A stretch of 57,428 bases of DNA from UBA1794 sp964439955 (GTDB taxonomy: Bacteria > Bacteroidota > Bacteroidia > Bacteroidales > Bacteroidaceae), in the NCBI GenBank assembly GCA_964439955.1, contig CAYTPX010000011.1, forward strand, positions 1-57,428. The letters are read 5' to 3'. A program made the position numbers and the translations under genes. The notes beneath the pieces were generated by a model. The model was given only the letters and a program-made list of their open reading frames with translations, did not search any database and was not told the DNA's origin. Positions 17,405 through 25,170 of the stretch are shown here, piece by piece. Positions within the stretch are counted from its first letter, which is position 1. Each line of letters starts with the position of its first letter.

Positions 17405-17460
17405 CCGGATGATTTATCAACTCATTGGCTATTTCTCCTTCGGACTTCCTGGTGGAAGTC
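17398..17460. terminator. Weak hairpins between convergent genes
   Basis: GAAATAGCC (17398-17406) pairs with GGCTATTTC (17427-17435), and GACTTCC (17443-17449) pairs with GGAAGTC (17454-17460) over a TGGT loop. They separate the kinase fusion gene from queC. T-runs are poor, so termination is only likely. Confidence 0.35.
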
Positions 17461-17491
17461 ATGGCCTTCCTTTCCCCTTGTAGAGAAAATC

Positions 17492-18151
17492 TTATTTCTT
17501 GGAAGCCAAGTATTTTTCTAACCCTTCGCGGCGCAACTTGCAGGCGGGGCAATGACCGCATCCGTCTCCGGGTATTCCATTGTAACAAGTGAGGGTTTCG
17601 TTACGTACCACGTCCAGTATGCCCAACTCATCTGCCAATGCCCAAGTCTGGGCTTTGTCAAGCCACATCAGGGGAGTATGGATGACGAACTGCTCCTCCA
17701 TGGCTAAATTCAAGGTTACGTTCAGGGATTTGATGAAAGAGTCACGGCAGTCGGGATAACCGCTGAAGTCTGTTTGTGATACGCCGGTTACAAGATGGAG
17801 ACAACCAAGTTCCCGGGCATAGACGGCAGCAATGCTTAAGAAAAATAGGTTGCGGCCCGGGACAAAAGTATTGGGGAATGAATCGGCGGGTTTCTCTTCA
17901 TCCATCCGGATGGAAAAGTCTGTCAAGGAGTTCGTGCCTAACTTCCCGATGAAGGGCAAATCCATTTGTTTGAACTCCACCCCTGCTTTTAGGGCGATTG
18001 CCCGGGCCAATCCGACTTCTTTCTCATGTCTCTGCCCATAAGTGAAGCTCAAGGCGTAAACAGTCTTGAAATGCTTTTTGGCCCAGAACAGGCATGTGGT
18101 AGAGTCTTGCCCGCCGCTGTATACGACGAGTGCACGGTCGTGGTTCATCAT
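17492..18151 (-). CDS. queC: 7-cyano-7-deazaguanine synthase
   Basis: QueC converts 7-carboxy-7-deazaguanine to preQ0 with ATP and ammonia, in the pathway to queuosine in tRNA. The 219-residue protein has the ATP-pyrophosphatase loop YSGGQDSTTC (11-20) and the C-terminal zinc-binding cysteines C189, C198, C201 and C204 in CYNGIPGDGCGHCPACK, all intact. The ATG at 18151 is 10 bp after the yhhQ stop, so the two form an operon. Other queuosine genes (queD, queE, queF) are not in this window. Confidence 0.96.
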   Translation of the reverse strand: MMNHDRALVVYSGGQDSTTCLFWAKKHFKTVYALSFTYGQRHEKEVGLARAIALKAGVEFKQMDLPFIGKLGTNSLTDFSIRMDEEKPADSFPNTFVPGRNLFFLSIAAVYARELGCLHLVTGVSQTDFSGYPDCRDSFIKSLNVTLNLAMEEQFVIHTPLMWLDKAQTWALADELGILDVVRNETLTCYNGIPGDGCGHCPACKLRREGLEKYLASKK

Positions 18152-18161
18152 AAACTTCGTT

Positions 18162-18851
18162 TTAGAGTTCTGTTATTTTCAGGAAATTGTAAGAGATATG
18201 CTCATCGTAGACGTCACATCCGTCTTTGTGCTTGATATAACGCACGAGGCGCACGGTAATCGGAAGTGCGATTACTTCATAGAGGGTTTTCAGTATGACT
18301 TGGGCAAGCATCATTTTTGCCAGTTCCTGTATGGGTATCAAGCCACCGAAAGCCAGCGGGAAAAAAATGACCGAGTCAGTGCTTTCGCCCCCTACGGTGG
18401 AAAGAATGGCCCGTAAGGAGAAATTTTTTCCTTGGGAGGCAATTTTCATGCGGCTCATCAGGTAGGCATTGACGAACGAGCCCGCCAAAAAAGCAGCCAA
18501 GCTGGCCGCGGCGATCCGCGGGGCCATGCCGAATACGAAATTGAAGCCTTCTTCGCCTTTCCAGAAAGGCGCTGCGGGCAAGGCCACGGCCAGTTGTCCC
18601 ATCACGACAACCATGAAGTTCATCAAGAACCCCAGCCAAATGACCAACCGCATCTTGCGGAATCCCCAAACCTCGGCGATGCAGTCATTTATAATGTATG
18701 AAATCGGGAAAACAAGCAACCCGGCAGTGACAGATACAGCACCTGCCAACTGGACAACCTTGGTCTCCAACAAGTTGGCAGTCACCAAGCAAACGCAAAA
18801 TACGATAGAAAGTACCATGAACGGTACCGATACGAGATTTTTTTTCTTCAT
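18162..18851 (-). CDS. yhhQ: Queuosine precursor transporter (QPTR / YhhQ family)
   Basis: A 229-residue inner membrane protein with about six membrane segments, of the YhhQ/QPTR family that imports queuosine precursors such as preQ0 or preQ1. Typical family features are LVTANLLETKVV, VFPISYIINDCIAEVWGFRKMR and ESTDSVIFFPLAFGG. The start is ATG 18851, preceded by AGGA five bases upstream. A longer frame reaching 18989 would read through the promoter and leader. Its neighbour queC makes preQ0, so the operon combines salvage and synthesis. The leader RNA (18852-18895) can fold into a preQ1-I-like pseudoknot covering the AGGA, which suggests feedback control of translation. Confidence 0.93.
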   Translation of the reverse strand: MKKKNLVSVPFMVLSIVFCVCLVTANLLETKVVQLAGAVSVTAGLLVFPISYIINDCIAEVWGFRKMRLVIWLGFLMNFMVVVMGQLAVALPAAPFWKGEEGFNFVFGMAPRIAAASLAAFLAGSFVNAYLMSRMKIASQGKNFSLRAILSTVGGESTDSVIFFPLAFGGLIPIQELAKMMLAQVILKTLYEVIALPITVRLVRYIKHKDGCDVYDEHISYNFLKITEL

Positions 18852-18895
18852 CGTTCCTGTTTTTATACGTGGTGTCCTGGAATACACGGCCACGC
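18852..18895 (-). promoter_or_regulatory. Candidate preQ1-I-like pseudoknot in the yhhQ-queC leader
   Basis: Read on the minus strand, CGTG (18888-18885) pairs with CACG (18871-18868). The loop base run TTCC (18882-18879) can pair with GGAA (18857-18854), which overlaps the likely ribosome binding site just before ATG 18851. Between them lies the A-rich TATAAAAACA. The order stem, loop ending ACACC, A-rich tail and pairing to the ribosome site follows the preQ1-I riboswitch plan. An alternative hairpin CGTGG (18894-18890) with CCACG (18872-18868) is also possible. Identity as a riboswitch is inferred. Confidence 0.35.
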
Positions 18896-18934
18896 AGTGC
18901 GCGGCATAAAGGGGATATTTCCCTTTTCCGGATG

Positions 18935-18942
18935 CAAAGGTA
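18935..18942 (-). promoter_or_regulatory. -7 element of the yhhQ-queC operon
   Basis: The minus strand reads TACCTTTG. Transcription would begin near 18928, giving a leader of about 77 bases that contains the candidate pseudoknot. Confidence 0.6.
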
Positions 18943-19157
18943 TGGATAAAAAACAGAAAGGCAAAACGGGGGATGTGCCATGTGGCCAAATGCTATCCGG
19001 CAAAATTAAAAAGCCTTTATTTCTGCTAATGATGTTTATCCGTTGCTTCTCATTCCCGGGAATCTTCGGACTTTCGCGCCGGAATTGCCCGGAAGATGCA
19101 GGATGGGAATAAAACTTCCCGTTCCTTGGGTGATGATTCATATTTAAAAATGTAGTG

Positions 19158-19808
19158 ATGGCAATGGAAAAAAAGAAGTCTGCCGCCCTTTTCGACCTCG
19201 ACGGGGTTGTACTTGACACGGAGAGCCAGTATAGTATCTTTTGGGGAGAGCAAGGAAAGAAGTATCATCCGGAAATCCCGGACTTCGACCAAGTGATAAA
19301 AGGGCAGACGCTCACCCAGATTTATGCCCGTTATTTTGCGGAAATCCCAGACGAACAGCCCAGCATAACGGAAGCCTTGAACCGTTTTGAGCAGGGGATG
19401 GAATATGCGTACATACCCGGTGCGGAAGAGATGCTCCGCTATTTGAAGGAAGAAGGGGTACTTATGGCTTTGGTTACCAGTTCCAATGATTTGAAGATGC
19501 AAGCCGTGAAGCGCGCGCGGCCGGAACTCGCTGGATATTTCCAGGTATGGGTGACGGCCGACAAGGTCACACATTCAAAGCCCCATCCGGAGTGTTTCCT
19601 GCTCGGCGCGCAATTATTGGAAAAAGAGCCTTTCGAATGTGTCGTATTCGAAGACTCTTTCCATGGTTTGGCCGCCGGCCGCGCCGCAGGGATGGAGGTC
19701 GTTGCTTTGGCCACGACCAAGACTGCCGGGGAACTGGAGGGCAAGGGGGATTTGATTATCCCTGACTTTGCGCAATGCAGCCCTGCCGACTTGTGGGGAC
19801 GGCTGTAA
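19158..19808 (+). CDS. HAD-superfamily phosphatase / phosphoglucomutase-like
   Basis: A 216-residue haloacid-dehalogenase-type hydrolase of the beta-phosphoglucomutase-like subgroup. Motif I is FDLDGVVLDTE (nucleophile and acid Asp), motif II is ALVTSSN, motif III is the Lys in THSKPHPECF and motif IV is VVFEDSFHGLAAGRAAGM. The cap sits between motif I and motif II, as in that subgroup. Substrates of such proteins range from sugar phosphates to phosphoglycolate, and none can be chosen here. ATG 19158 and ATG 19164 are both possible starts, and a GTG precedes them. It is convergent with the TonB receptor gene that follows, with 25 bp between the stops. Confidence 0.9.
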   Translation: MAMEKKKSAALFDLDGVVLDTESQYSIFWGEQGKKYHPEIPDFDQVIKGQTLTQIYARYFAEIPDEQPSITEALNRFEQGMEYAYIPGAEEMLRYLKEEGVLMALVTSSNDLKMQAVKRARPELAGYFQVWVTADKVTHSKPHPECFLLGAQLLEKEPFECVVFEDSFHGLAAGRAAGMEVVALATTKTAGELEGKGDLIIPDFAQCSPADLWGRL

Positions 19809-19833
19809 CGGCAAGCGCGAACCTGCACGCAAC

Positions 19834-22260
19834 CTAAAAGCGGAAGCGCAGGTCGATACCCATGCGGAAGGGTGCCCCCTCCTGTGCAAAATAGGCATCG
19901 CTGCTGGTGGAGTTATTGAAACAGAAGGTTACATAGTCCGTACCCGTAAGGTTTTGAATCCAATAAATGATTTCCATTATGCCCACGGTCGCGCCGATGT
20001 TGCAGCTTAATAGGCTATAGAATGGTTGCGAGACGTCGTTTTGCTCGGTCCAATAGATGCGTCCCATGCCGCGGTAAGAGGCGCTCACATACGCTTTGTC
20101 GATAAAACTCCAGTCGGCGCAGGGGATGGAGTAGCTCGTCGTCAGGGATACCGTGTGGCGAGGAATGAAAGGCACGTAGTTCCCGCTATAATCCTGCCCG
20201 TTCCCATCCGTTCCCACTTCATATTCCACAAAAGTAGTGTGCGTATACCCGTAGTTCGCCCCGATGCTCCAGCGCGGGGTAAGGGCGGCGTGGAGCGAAA
20301 GTTCCGCGCCATAGCTCCGGCTACGCCCCGCATTGACCATGATGCGCCCCAAGTTGTTGCTCGTGAACCGTGCTATTTGCTGGTCATAGATGTCGGTGTA
20401 AAACAATGCGGCATCGGTCTTTAAGCGGCCGCCCCATGCTTCCCAATGAGCCCCGGCCTCGTAGCTCCAGCAGTATTCCGGCTTGTAGGGGACGGTTTGC
20501 GCCACTTCTTGGCGGTCAAAGGTGGGAATCGACCCGGTAACCTGTCCTACGATTCCGCTTATGGTCTCTTGGGGCATCCCGGCTTGGCTCATTGCGTCTG
20601 TCATGGCGTTTCCTAAGTCGGACCGTATTTGTTCGGTCAGTCCAGCCTTCAATTCTTGGCTCATGAGGTCGGAGAACATTTGTATGTTGTAGCCTCCCGA
20701 CCGGTAACCTTTCGCCACGGAGAAATAGATTTGCCGTCCGGGCGTGAACCGATAGCTGAGAGCCAGTTTGGGTAGCAGCTGAACGTAGTCATCCGACAGG
20801 TTTCCGGCCAACTCGGGTGCAATGGTGTTTCCTAGGTCGAGGCTCTGCCCCATGGCCGACACGGGGAAAGTATATTGCATGCGGGCGGAGGATAGGTAGT
20901 CCAGTTTCATGTGTTCATAGTCGAGGCGCAGCCCGAGCGTGAGCGACAATTCCGGGAGGAGGATGCCGTTCAGCGTGGATTGGTGGTAAGCTGCCAAGCC
21001 GAGGAGCGGCGTGCTGAAGTCGGAGGGCACGGCCAGTTCCGTCCCTGCAATGTCGAATCTTCCGTCCAGCGTGGAGGGAAGGTAGGAATTGATGTTGTCT
21101 TCCAAAAGGCTTTCCACCCCTTGCTCCCGGAAGGTAACCGGCGAGTTGGTATGCAGGTCTTGGTAGAAGCCGGAGATGCCCTGTAGCCAGTCCCATTTCC
21201 GCTTGCCTTTGCTGCGCAGGTTGATTTCCTGGAAAACGGAGTGGAGCCGTTGTTTCTGTTCCAAGGTGTAGATGGACGAAGAAGTGAAGTCTTGGTCCAT
21301 GTACATCCGGTCGCGGAGGTATTGGTAGCCGGTGGAGGAGGAGAACAGGAACTGCCGCCCTTGGTATTTGACGTTTAGGCTGGAGTTGAGCAGGTTGCGG
21401 TAGTAAGAGCCGTCGTCGTTGTAGGCCACGTCGGCCACTGTGCCCGTCTCCTTGTCGTAAGCCCCGTATGCGTAACCTGCTTGGTCGCTGTATTGATAGT
21501 CCACGTTGATGTCCACTTCCCACCGTGCCCCGGGACGCCAGATGGCGTGCATGCGTCCTCCGGCCGACTGCCCGTTGTCGGCGTTTTTGCGGAGGTAGCT
21601 GTTTTTGAGGTAGCCGTCGTAATATTCATAGAACCCTCCCGCGGAAAAGGCGAATTGCGGGCTGATGCGGTGGTAATGCGTGAGGGAGGCGGAATGGGCC
21701 GAGAACATCCCGTTGCGGATGCGTAGGTCGGTGCCTTGGTAGTCCATGGGGGACTTGGTATAAACCTTGATGAGCCCGCCCATGGCATTGCGCCCGTAGA
21801 GCGTGGCTTGCGGCCCGCGTAGGATGTCGATGCGGTCGATGTCGTAGTAGCTGAGGTCGTAGGCCGACTTTTCGAGGAACGGTATGTTGTCCACGTACAG
21901 GCCGACCGACGGGGTGTTGATGCGCGAACCGATGCCGCGCAGGTAGGTGGCCGACGTGCTGCGTGCGCCATAGTCCGGGATGAAGAGGGAGGGCGCCAGC
22001 GAGCTGAGGTCCTTGATGGAGTTCACCCGCTGCAGTTCCATGTTCTGCGAGGAGAGCGAGGTGGAAGACAAGGGCAGTTGCGCCAAGCGGGTGTGTTCCT
22101 TGGGAGAAGCCACGATGACCAGGCTGTCTAAATCGGTGGGTGTCTCATCGTATGTTTCCGCCTCCGGGAGGGTGGAGGAAGGGGGGAAGGCCGGTGCCGC
22201 CATGCTCCCGTGGGAAAGGCATAGGAAAAAGAAGGGGAGGAGGATGTGTTTGGTGTCCAT
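19834..22260 (-). CDS. TonB-dependent receptor, iron-complex type
   Basis: An 808-residue outer membrane receptor. After the signal peptide (MDTKHILLPFFFLCLSHGSMA) comes a TonB-box-like DLDSLVIVASPK and a plug domain with LRGIGSRINTPSVGLYVDN, then IDILRGPQATLYGRNAMGGLIKVYTKSP. The barrel ends in LRFRF with the expected terminal Phe. The plug sequence, with ATYLRGIGSR and a YVDNIPF segment, is typical of siderophore-type receptors rather than SusC. No SusD, siderophore or regulator gene is beside it, so the ligand is unknown. A promoter lies about 73 bp upstream. Confidence 0.92.
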   Translation of the reverse strand: MDTKHILLPFFFLCLSHGSMAAPAFPPSSTLPEAETYDETPTDLDSLVIVASPKEHTRLAQLPLSSTSLSSQNMELQRVNSIKDLSSLAPSLFIPDYGARSTSATYLRGIGSRINTPSVGLYVDNIPFLEKSAYDLSYYDIDRIDILRGPQATLYGRNAMGGLIKVYTKSPMDYQGTDLRIRNGMFSAHSASLTHYHRISPQFAFSAGGFYEYYDGYLKNSYLRKNADNGQSAGGRMHAIWRPGARWEVDINVDYQYSDQAGYAYGAYDKETGTVADVAYNDDGSYYRNLLNSSLNVKYQGRQFLFSSSTGYQYLRDRMYMDQDFTSSSIYTLEQKQRLHSVFQEINLRSKGKRKWDWLQGISGFYQDLHTNSPVTFREQGVESLLEDNINSYLPSTLDGRFDIAGTELAVPSDFSTPLLGLAAYHQSTLNGILLPELSLTLGLRLDYEHMKLDYLSSARMQYTFPVSAMGQSLDLGNTIAPELAGNLSDDYVQLLPKLALSYRFTPGRQIYFSVAKGYRSGGYNIQMFSDLMSQELKAGLTEQIRSDLGNAMTDAMSQAGMPQETISGIVGQVTGSIPTFDRQEVAQTVPYKPEYCWSYEAGAHWEAWGGRLKTDAALFYTDIYDQQIARFTSNNLGRIMVNAGRSRSYGAELSLHAALTPRWSIGANYGYTHTTFVEYEVGTDGNGQDYSGNYVPFIPRHTVSLTTSYSIPCADWSFIDKAYVSASYRGMGRIYWTEQNDVSQPFYSLLSCNIGATVGIMEIIYWIQNLTGTDYVTFCFNNSTSSDAYFAQEGAPFRMGIDLRFRF

Positions 22261-22332
22261 ATATATAGGTATTTACTATTTTGAAGTGTTCCGGTTAGCC
22301 GGGTCAGGGCTTCATCGTCTTTTTTGCGGCAG

Positions 22333-22340
22333 CAAAGGTA
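22333..22340 (-). promoter_or_regulatory. -7 element of the 808-residue TonB receptor gene
   Basis: The minus strand reads TACCTTTG, 73 bp before the start codon. Confidence 0.55.
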
Positions 22341-22429
22341 CGGGCTTTTCCCCGAGAATGCCGCTCCTCATTTATGAGGATTTTGGATTCTTCCCTGCGG
22401 CTTCCGGGCTGATTAGGTGCAGGGCTTGG

Positions 22430-22475
22430 GCGGAAAAGTCGCGGGACTTTGCGCGGAAAGCGCCCGCACTTTTGC
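22430..22475. repeat. Dispersed palindromic repeat, copy F (degenerate)
   Basis: GGCGGAAAAGTCGCGGG is followed by ACTTTGCGCGGAAAGCGC and CCGCACTTTTG. GCGGG (22441-22445) pairs with CCCGC (22463-22467). It shares words with the other copies but is rearranged. Confidence 0.4.
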
Positions 22476-22626
22476 TTGGAGGTCGCCCCGTTTTCCCAAA
22501 AGGGGTTTGGCCGGGGGCGGGCATGTGCTTCCCCGGCTCGTAATATGGAAGACGGGTAATTGCGGGAGGGCTTCGATAATTTACGTTAATTGGTAGGAAA
22601 GCTAAGTGAAGATGCGTTTATTTCCC

Positions 22627-22634
22627 TATTTTTG
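22627..22634 (+). promoter_or_regulatory. -7 element of the coiled-coil protein gene
   Basis: TATTTTTG matches TAnnTTTG, 52 bp before the start codon. Confidence 0.55.
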
Positions 22635-22685
22635 CGTCGGTTTTGAAACGAAGATACGGGTAAAGAAACTATTTTTAAGGACATT

Positions 22686-23558
22686 ATGAAAAAACGGATT
22701 TGGATTCCTTTAGCTATAGCCTTGTTACTGTTGGTGGCGGCAGTCGTTTATGTCTCCATTGAATTGACGCGCTCGAAACGGGAAAACGTGGAGCTCACTA
22801 AGAATTTCGAACTCGACCGGCAAGAATTGGAAGAGGAATATACCAGTTTTTCCAAGAAATATGATGAGTTGCAGTTTACGATTCAAAACGATTCATTAGC
22901 CCACAAGCTGACGGCTGAGAAGGCCAAGGTGCAGCACTTGCTGGAGGAACTGAGGACGGTAAAGGCTTCGAACGCCTCGGAAATACGGAGGTTGAAGAAC
23001 GAGCTGGCCTCTTTGCGCAAAGTGCTGTTCAGCTATGTGCAGCAGATTGACAGCCTGAACCGGGAAAACCAAGGCTTGCGTGCGCAAACCCAAGAGATTA
23101 CGGCAAAATATGAGGCGGCTGCGGCGCGGGCCTCCAACTTGGCACAGGAAAAGGAAGACCTGACGGAACGTGTTTCCCGTGCCGCGCAGTTGGATGCCAC
23201 GGGTATTTCGCTCCTTGCCAAGAACAAGAAAGGGAAAAAGGCCCGTAAAATAAAGGATGTGACCCAGCTGCAGGTGGATTTCTCCATTGCCCGTAACCCG
23301 ACGGCCGATACGGGTATGAGGGCTGTGTATGTACGTATCGTGAAACCGAATAACACCGTGTTGGGGAAAGGCGATACGTTCCGCTATGAGAACCGGGTGA
23401 TTCCTTATTCCATCAAAAAGATGATTGAGTATACGGGGGAAGAAACCCCGCTCACGGTGTATTGGGATGTGGAGGAATTTCTCTATGAAGGTTCTTATCG
23501 CGTGGAGATATTTTCAGATGGCCTGTTGATTGGTACGAAAACCTTCACATTGGATTGA
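22686..23558 (+). CDS. Membrane-anchored coiled-coil protein of unknown function
   Basis: A 290-residue protein I do not recognise as a named family. Residues 5-25 form a single N-terminal membrane anchor (IWIPLAIALLLLVAAVVYVS). Residues about 28-170 are a long charged coiled coil (many E, K, Q and L with heptad spacing, such as KNELASLRKVLFSYVQQIDSLN). A basic linker KNKKGKKARKIKD precedes a compact beta-rich C-terminal domain (about 195-290) ending in SDGLLIGTKTFTLD. The C-terminal domain probably faces the periplasm. Similar proteins in Bacteroidetes are often mislabelled as SMC-like because of the coil. The following WecA-like gene has its own promoter, so there is no operon link. Confidence 0.75.
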   Translation: MKKRIWIPLAIALLLLVAAVVYVSIELTRSKRENVELTKNFELDRQELEEEYTSFSKKYDELQFTIQNDSLAHKLTAEKAKVQHLLEELRTVKASNASEIRRLKNELASLRKVLFSYVQQIDSLNRENQGLRAQTQEITAKYEAAAARASNLAQEKEDLTERVSRAAQLDATGISLLAKNKKGKKARKIKDVTQLQVDFSIARNPTADTGMRAVYVRIVKPNNTVLGKGDTFRYENRVIPYSIKKMIEYTGEETPLTVYWDVEEFLYEGSYRVEIFSDGLLIGTKTFTLD

Positions 23559-23762
23559 GGGGTTTCCATAATTTTCCTCCAAGGAAAGTCCGTCTGGGTG
23601 TAAAAGAAGGCCTAATGGTTAGATATATAACTGGATACAAGGCGGGAAAGGGTAGCATGGAAAGCCCGGGAGGGCGGAAAGGCCGGAAGATACGGCGGGA
23701 TTGCGGATAAATAAATGTCAATAAATTTCCTGTATATTCTTGCTGATATGGGAGGAAGGTAT

Positions 23763-23770
23763 TATTTTTG
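23763..23770 (+). promoter_or_regulatory. -7 element of the WecA-like gene
   Basis: TATTTTTG lies 20 bp before ATG 23791. This short leader supports that start over upstream in-frame codons. Confidence 0.55.
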
Positions 23771-23790
23771 CCGTCAAAAATTATGAAACG

Positions 23791-24975
23791 ATGGAAAACG
23801 GCTCTGCGGTTTTGGTGAATGCCCTCTCGGTAGTCTGCGTGTTTGGTGTAGCTTTTTTCTTGGAGAATCTCCTCTTGCCGAAGATTTTGCTTATTTCGCG
23901 CAAGAAGCACCTGTATGACATTCCAGACGCCCGCAAGGTCCATAAGATAGCTACACCCCGGTTGGCGGGAGTTTCGTTTGTCCCGGTCTTGATTTTCTCA
24001 TTCCTTACGGTATTTACGTTGCGCGTTTGGCTGATAGACTCGGGCAATTTGCAGCTCCTCTTCCCTTCGCTGGACTGCACGGAGGCCTACGCGATGCTCA
24101 GCCAGGCGACATTGCTTTCATTCCAGCAGGAACTTTACATGCTGATATGCGGCATGGTCTTGCTTCTGTTGGTGGGAGTGAAAGACGACCTTATTGGGGT
24201 GACGTTTATGGCCAAGTTCCGTGTCCAGATCTTGGCGGCCATCATGTTCTGCCTTGGGGGTGTCTTCTTCAAAAGCACGTTCGGGATATTCGGCGTATAT
24301 GAACTTCCGGTTTACATATCCATACCGTTTTCAATATTTGTGGTCGTGTTGGTAACGAATTCTATCAACCTTATCGATGGAATCGACGGCCTTGCTTCCG
24401 GACTGAGCATTGTGGCTTTCGTGACAATGGGGTTCTCTTTCTTCTGGCACAACATGGTTTTCTACAGTATGCTGTCCTTTGCCTGTGTAGGGTTGCTGGT
24501 ACCGTTTTTCTATTATAATGTATTTGCGCGGCAGATACGTAAGTTGTTCATGGGTGACACGGGTTCTTTGTCCATAGGATTCCTTTTGGGTTATTTGGCC
24601 ATAAAGCATTCGCAAATGGATCTTGGAGAATCGTTTGAAGCAATGCCCATCCTGCTTCCCTTCAGTGTGCTTTTCCTTCCGGCTTTTGATGTGGCGAGGG
24701 TGATGTATGCCCGGAAGATGAGTGGCCGTCCCTTGTTTATGCCTGACCGTAACCACATACATCACCGCTTGATTGACGCAGGCTTCAGCCAACATGCCGC
24801 GATGATTCTTATAATCATTCTCTCCTTGATGATTTTGTTGCTCAATACGTTTTTGAGCCTTTTCTTGAATATCAACTTAATCATCGTCTTGGACTTTTTA
24901 TTGGGGATACTCTTCAATAAGGGGCTCGCGGCCTATTCGGCCCGGCGTAAGACGGAAGGTCTTTCCGGGACATGA
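23791..24975 (+). CDS. Undecaprenyl-phosphate sugar-1-phosphate transferase (WecA/MraY family)
   Basis: A 394-residue inner membrane enzyme with about 10-11 membrane segments. It would transfer a HexNAc-1-phosphate from a UDP-sugar to undecaprenyl phosphate, the first step of a surface glycan. Family motifs are present: KKHLYDIPDARKVHKIATPR near the start, the VKDDLIG aspartates, NSINLIDGIDGLASG, MGDTGSLSIGFLLG and the cytosolic RNHIHHRL that typifies the WecA branch over MraY. The sugar is probably GlcNAc, but this is not certain. The start at ATG 23791 follows a promoter at 23763. The downstream glmS makes glucosamine-6-phosphate, the precursor of UDP-GlcNAc, so the two genes may be related in purpose. 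Confidence 0.9.
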   Translation: MENGSAVLVNALSVVCVFGVAFFLENLLLPKILLISRKKHLYDIPDARKVHKIATPRLAGVSFVPVLIFSFLTVFTLRVWLIDSGNLQLLFPSLDCTEAYAMLSQATLLSFQQELYMLICGMVLLLLVGVKDDLIGVTFMAKFRVQILAAIMFCLGGVFFKSTFGIFGVYELPVYISIPFSIFVVVLVTNSINLIDGIDGLASGLSIVAFVTMGFSFFWHNMVFYSMLSFACVGLLVPFFYYNVFARQIRKLFMGDTGSLSIGFLLGYLAIKHSQMDLGESFEAMPILLPFSVLFLPAFDVARVMYARKMSGRPLFMPDRNHIHHRLIDAGFSQHAAMILIIILSLMILLLNTFLSLFLNINLIIVLDFLLGILFNKGLAAYSARRKTEGLSGT

Positions 24976-25052
24976 CGGGGAGTCCCGGGAAAGGGGAAGG
25001 GAACATGTTTGTTTGGCCAACAGGCAGAGGGGGATTGCCCGCTTTCGGCTTG

Positions 25053-25104
25053 AACCCCGTTAGGAGGCCTTCCAAGGGAAACGGGGTTTGCCCGGCTTGG
25101 AAGG
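25053..25104 (+). promoter_or_regulatory. Interlocked inverted repeats in the glmS leader
   Basis: Two 9-bp perfect inverted repeats overlap in ABA'B' order: AACCCCGTT (25053-25061) with AACGGGGTT (25080-25088), and CCTTCCAAG (25068-25076) with CTTGGAAGG (25096-25104). The RNA could form a pseudoknot or two mutually exclusive hairpins, 67 bases before the glmS start. It may be a control element or the terminator of the upstream gene. Confidence 0.45.
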
Positions 25105-25170
25105 AACGAGGCTAAAAGAGGATAGTTCCAATGGGAAAGGTAGAGTTTTAGGAATTTAATAGTAAACAAA

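Larger units (their letters stand above)
22261..22685. other. Gene-free divergent region
   Basis: This gap between divergent genes contains the promoter of the TonB receptor (22333-22340), the promoter of the coiled-coil gene (22627-22634) and a repeat copy (22430-22475). No credible coding sequence was found. Confidence 0.6.

Noticed and set aside
24976..25170. A glmS ribozyme in the leader of glmS
   Set aside because: The catalytic core sequence was not recognised, and the ribozyme is not typical of this phylum; only the interlocked repeats are reported.
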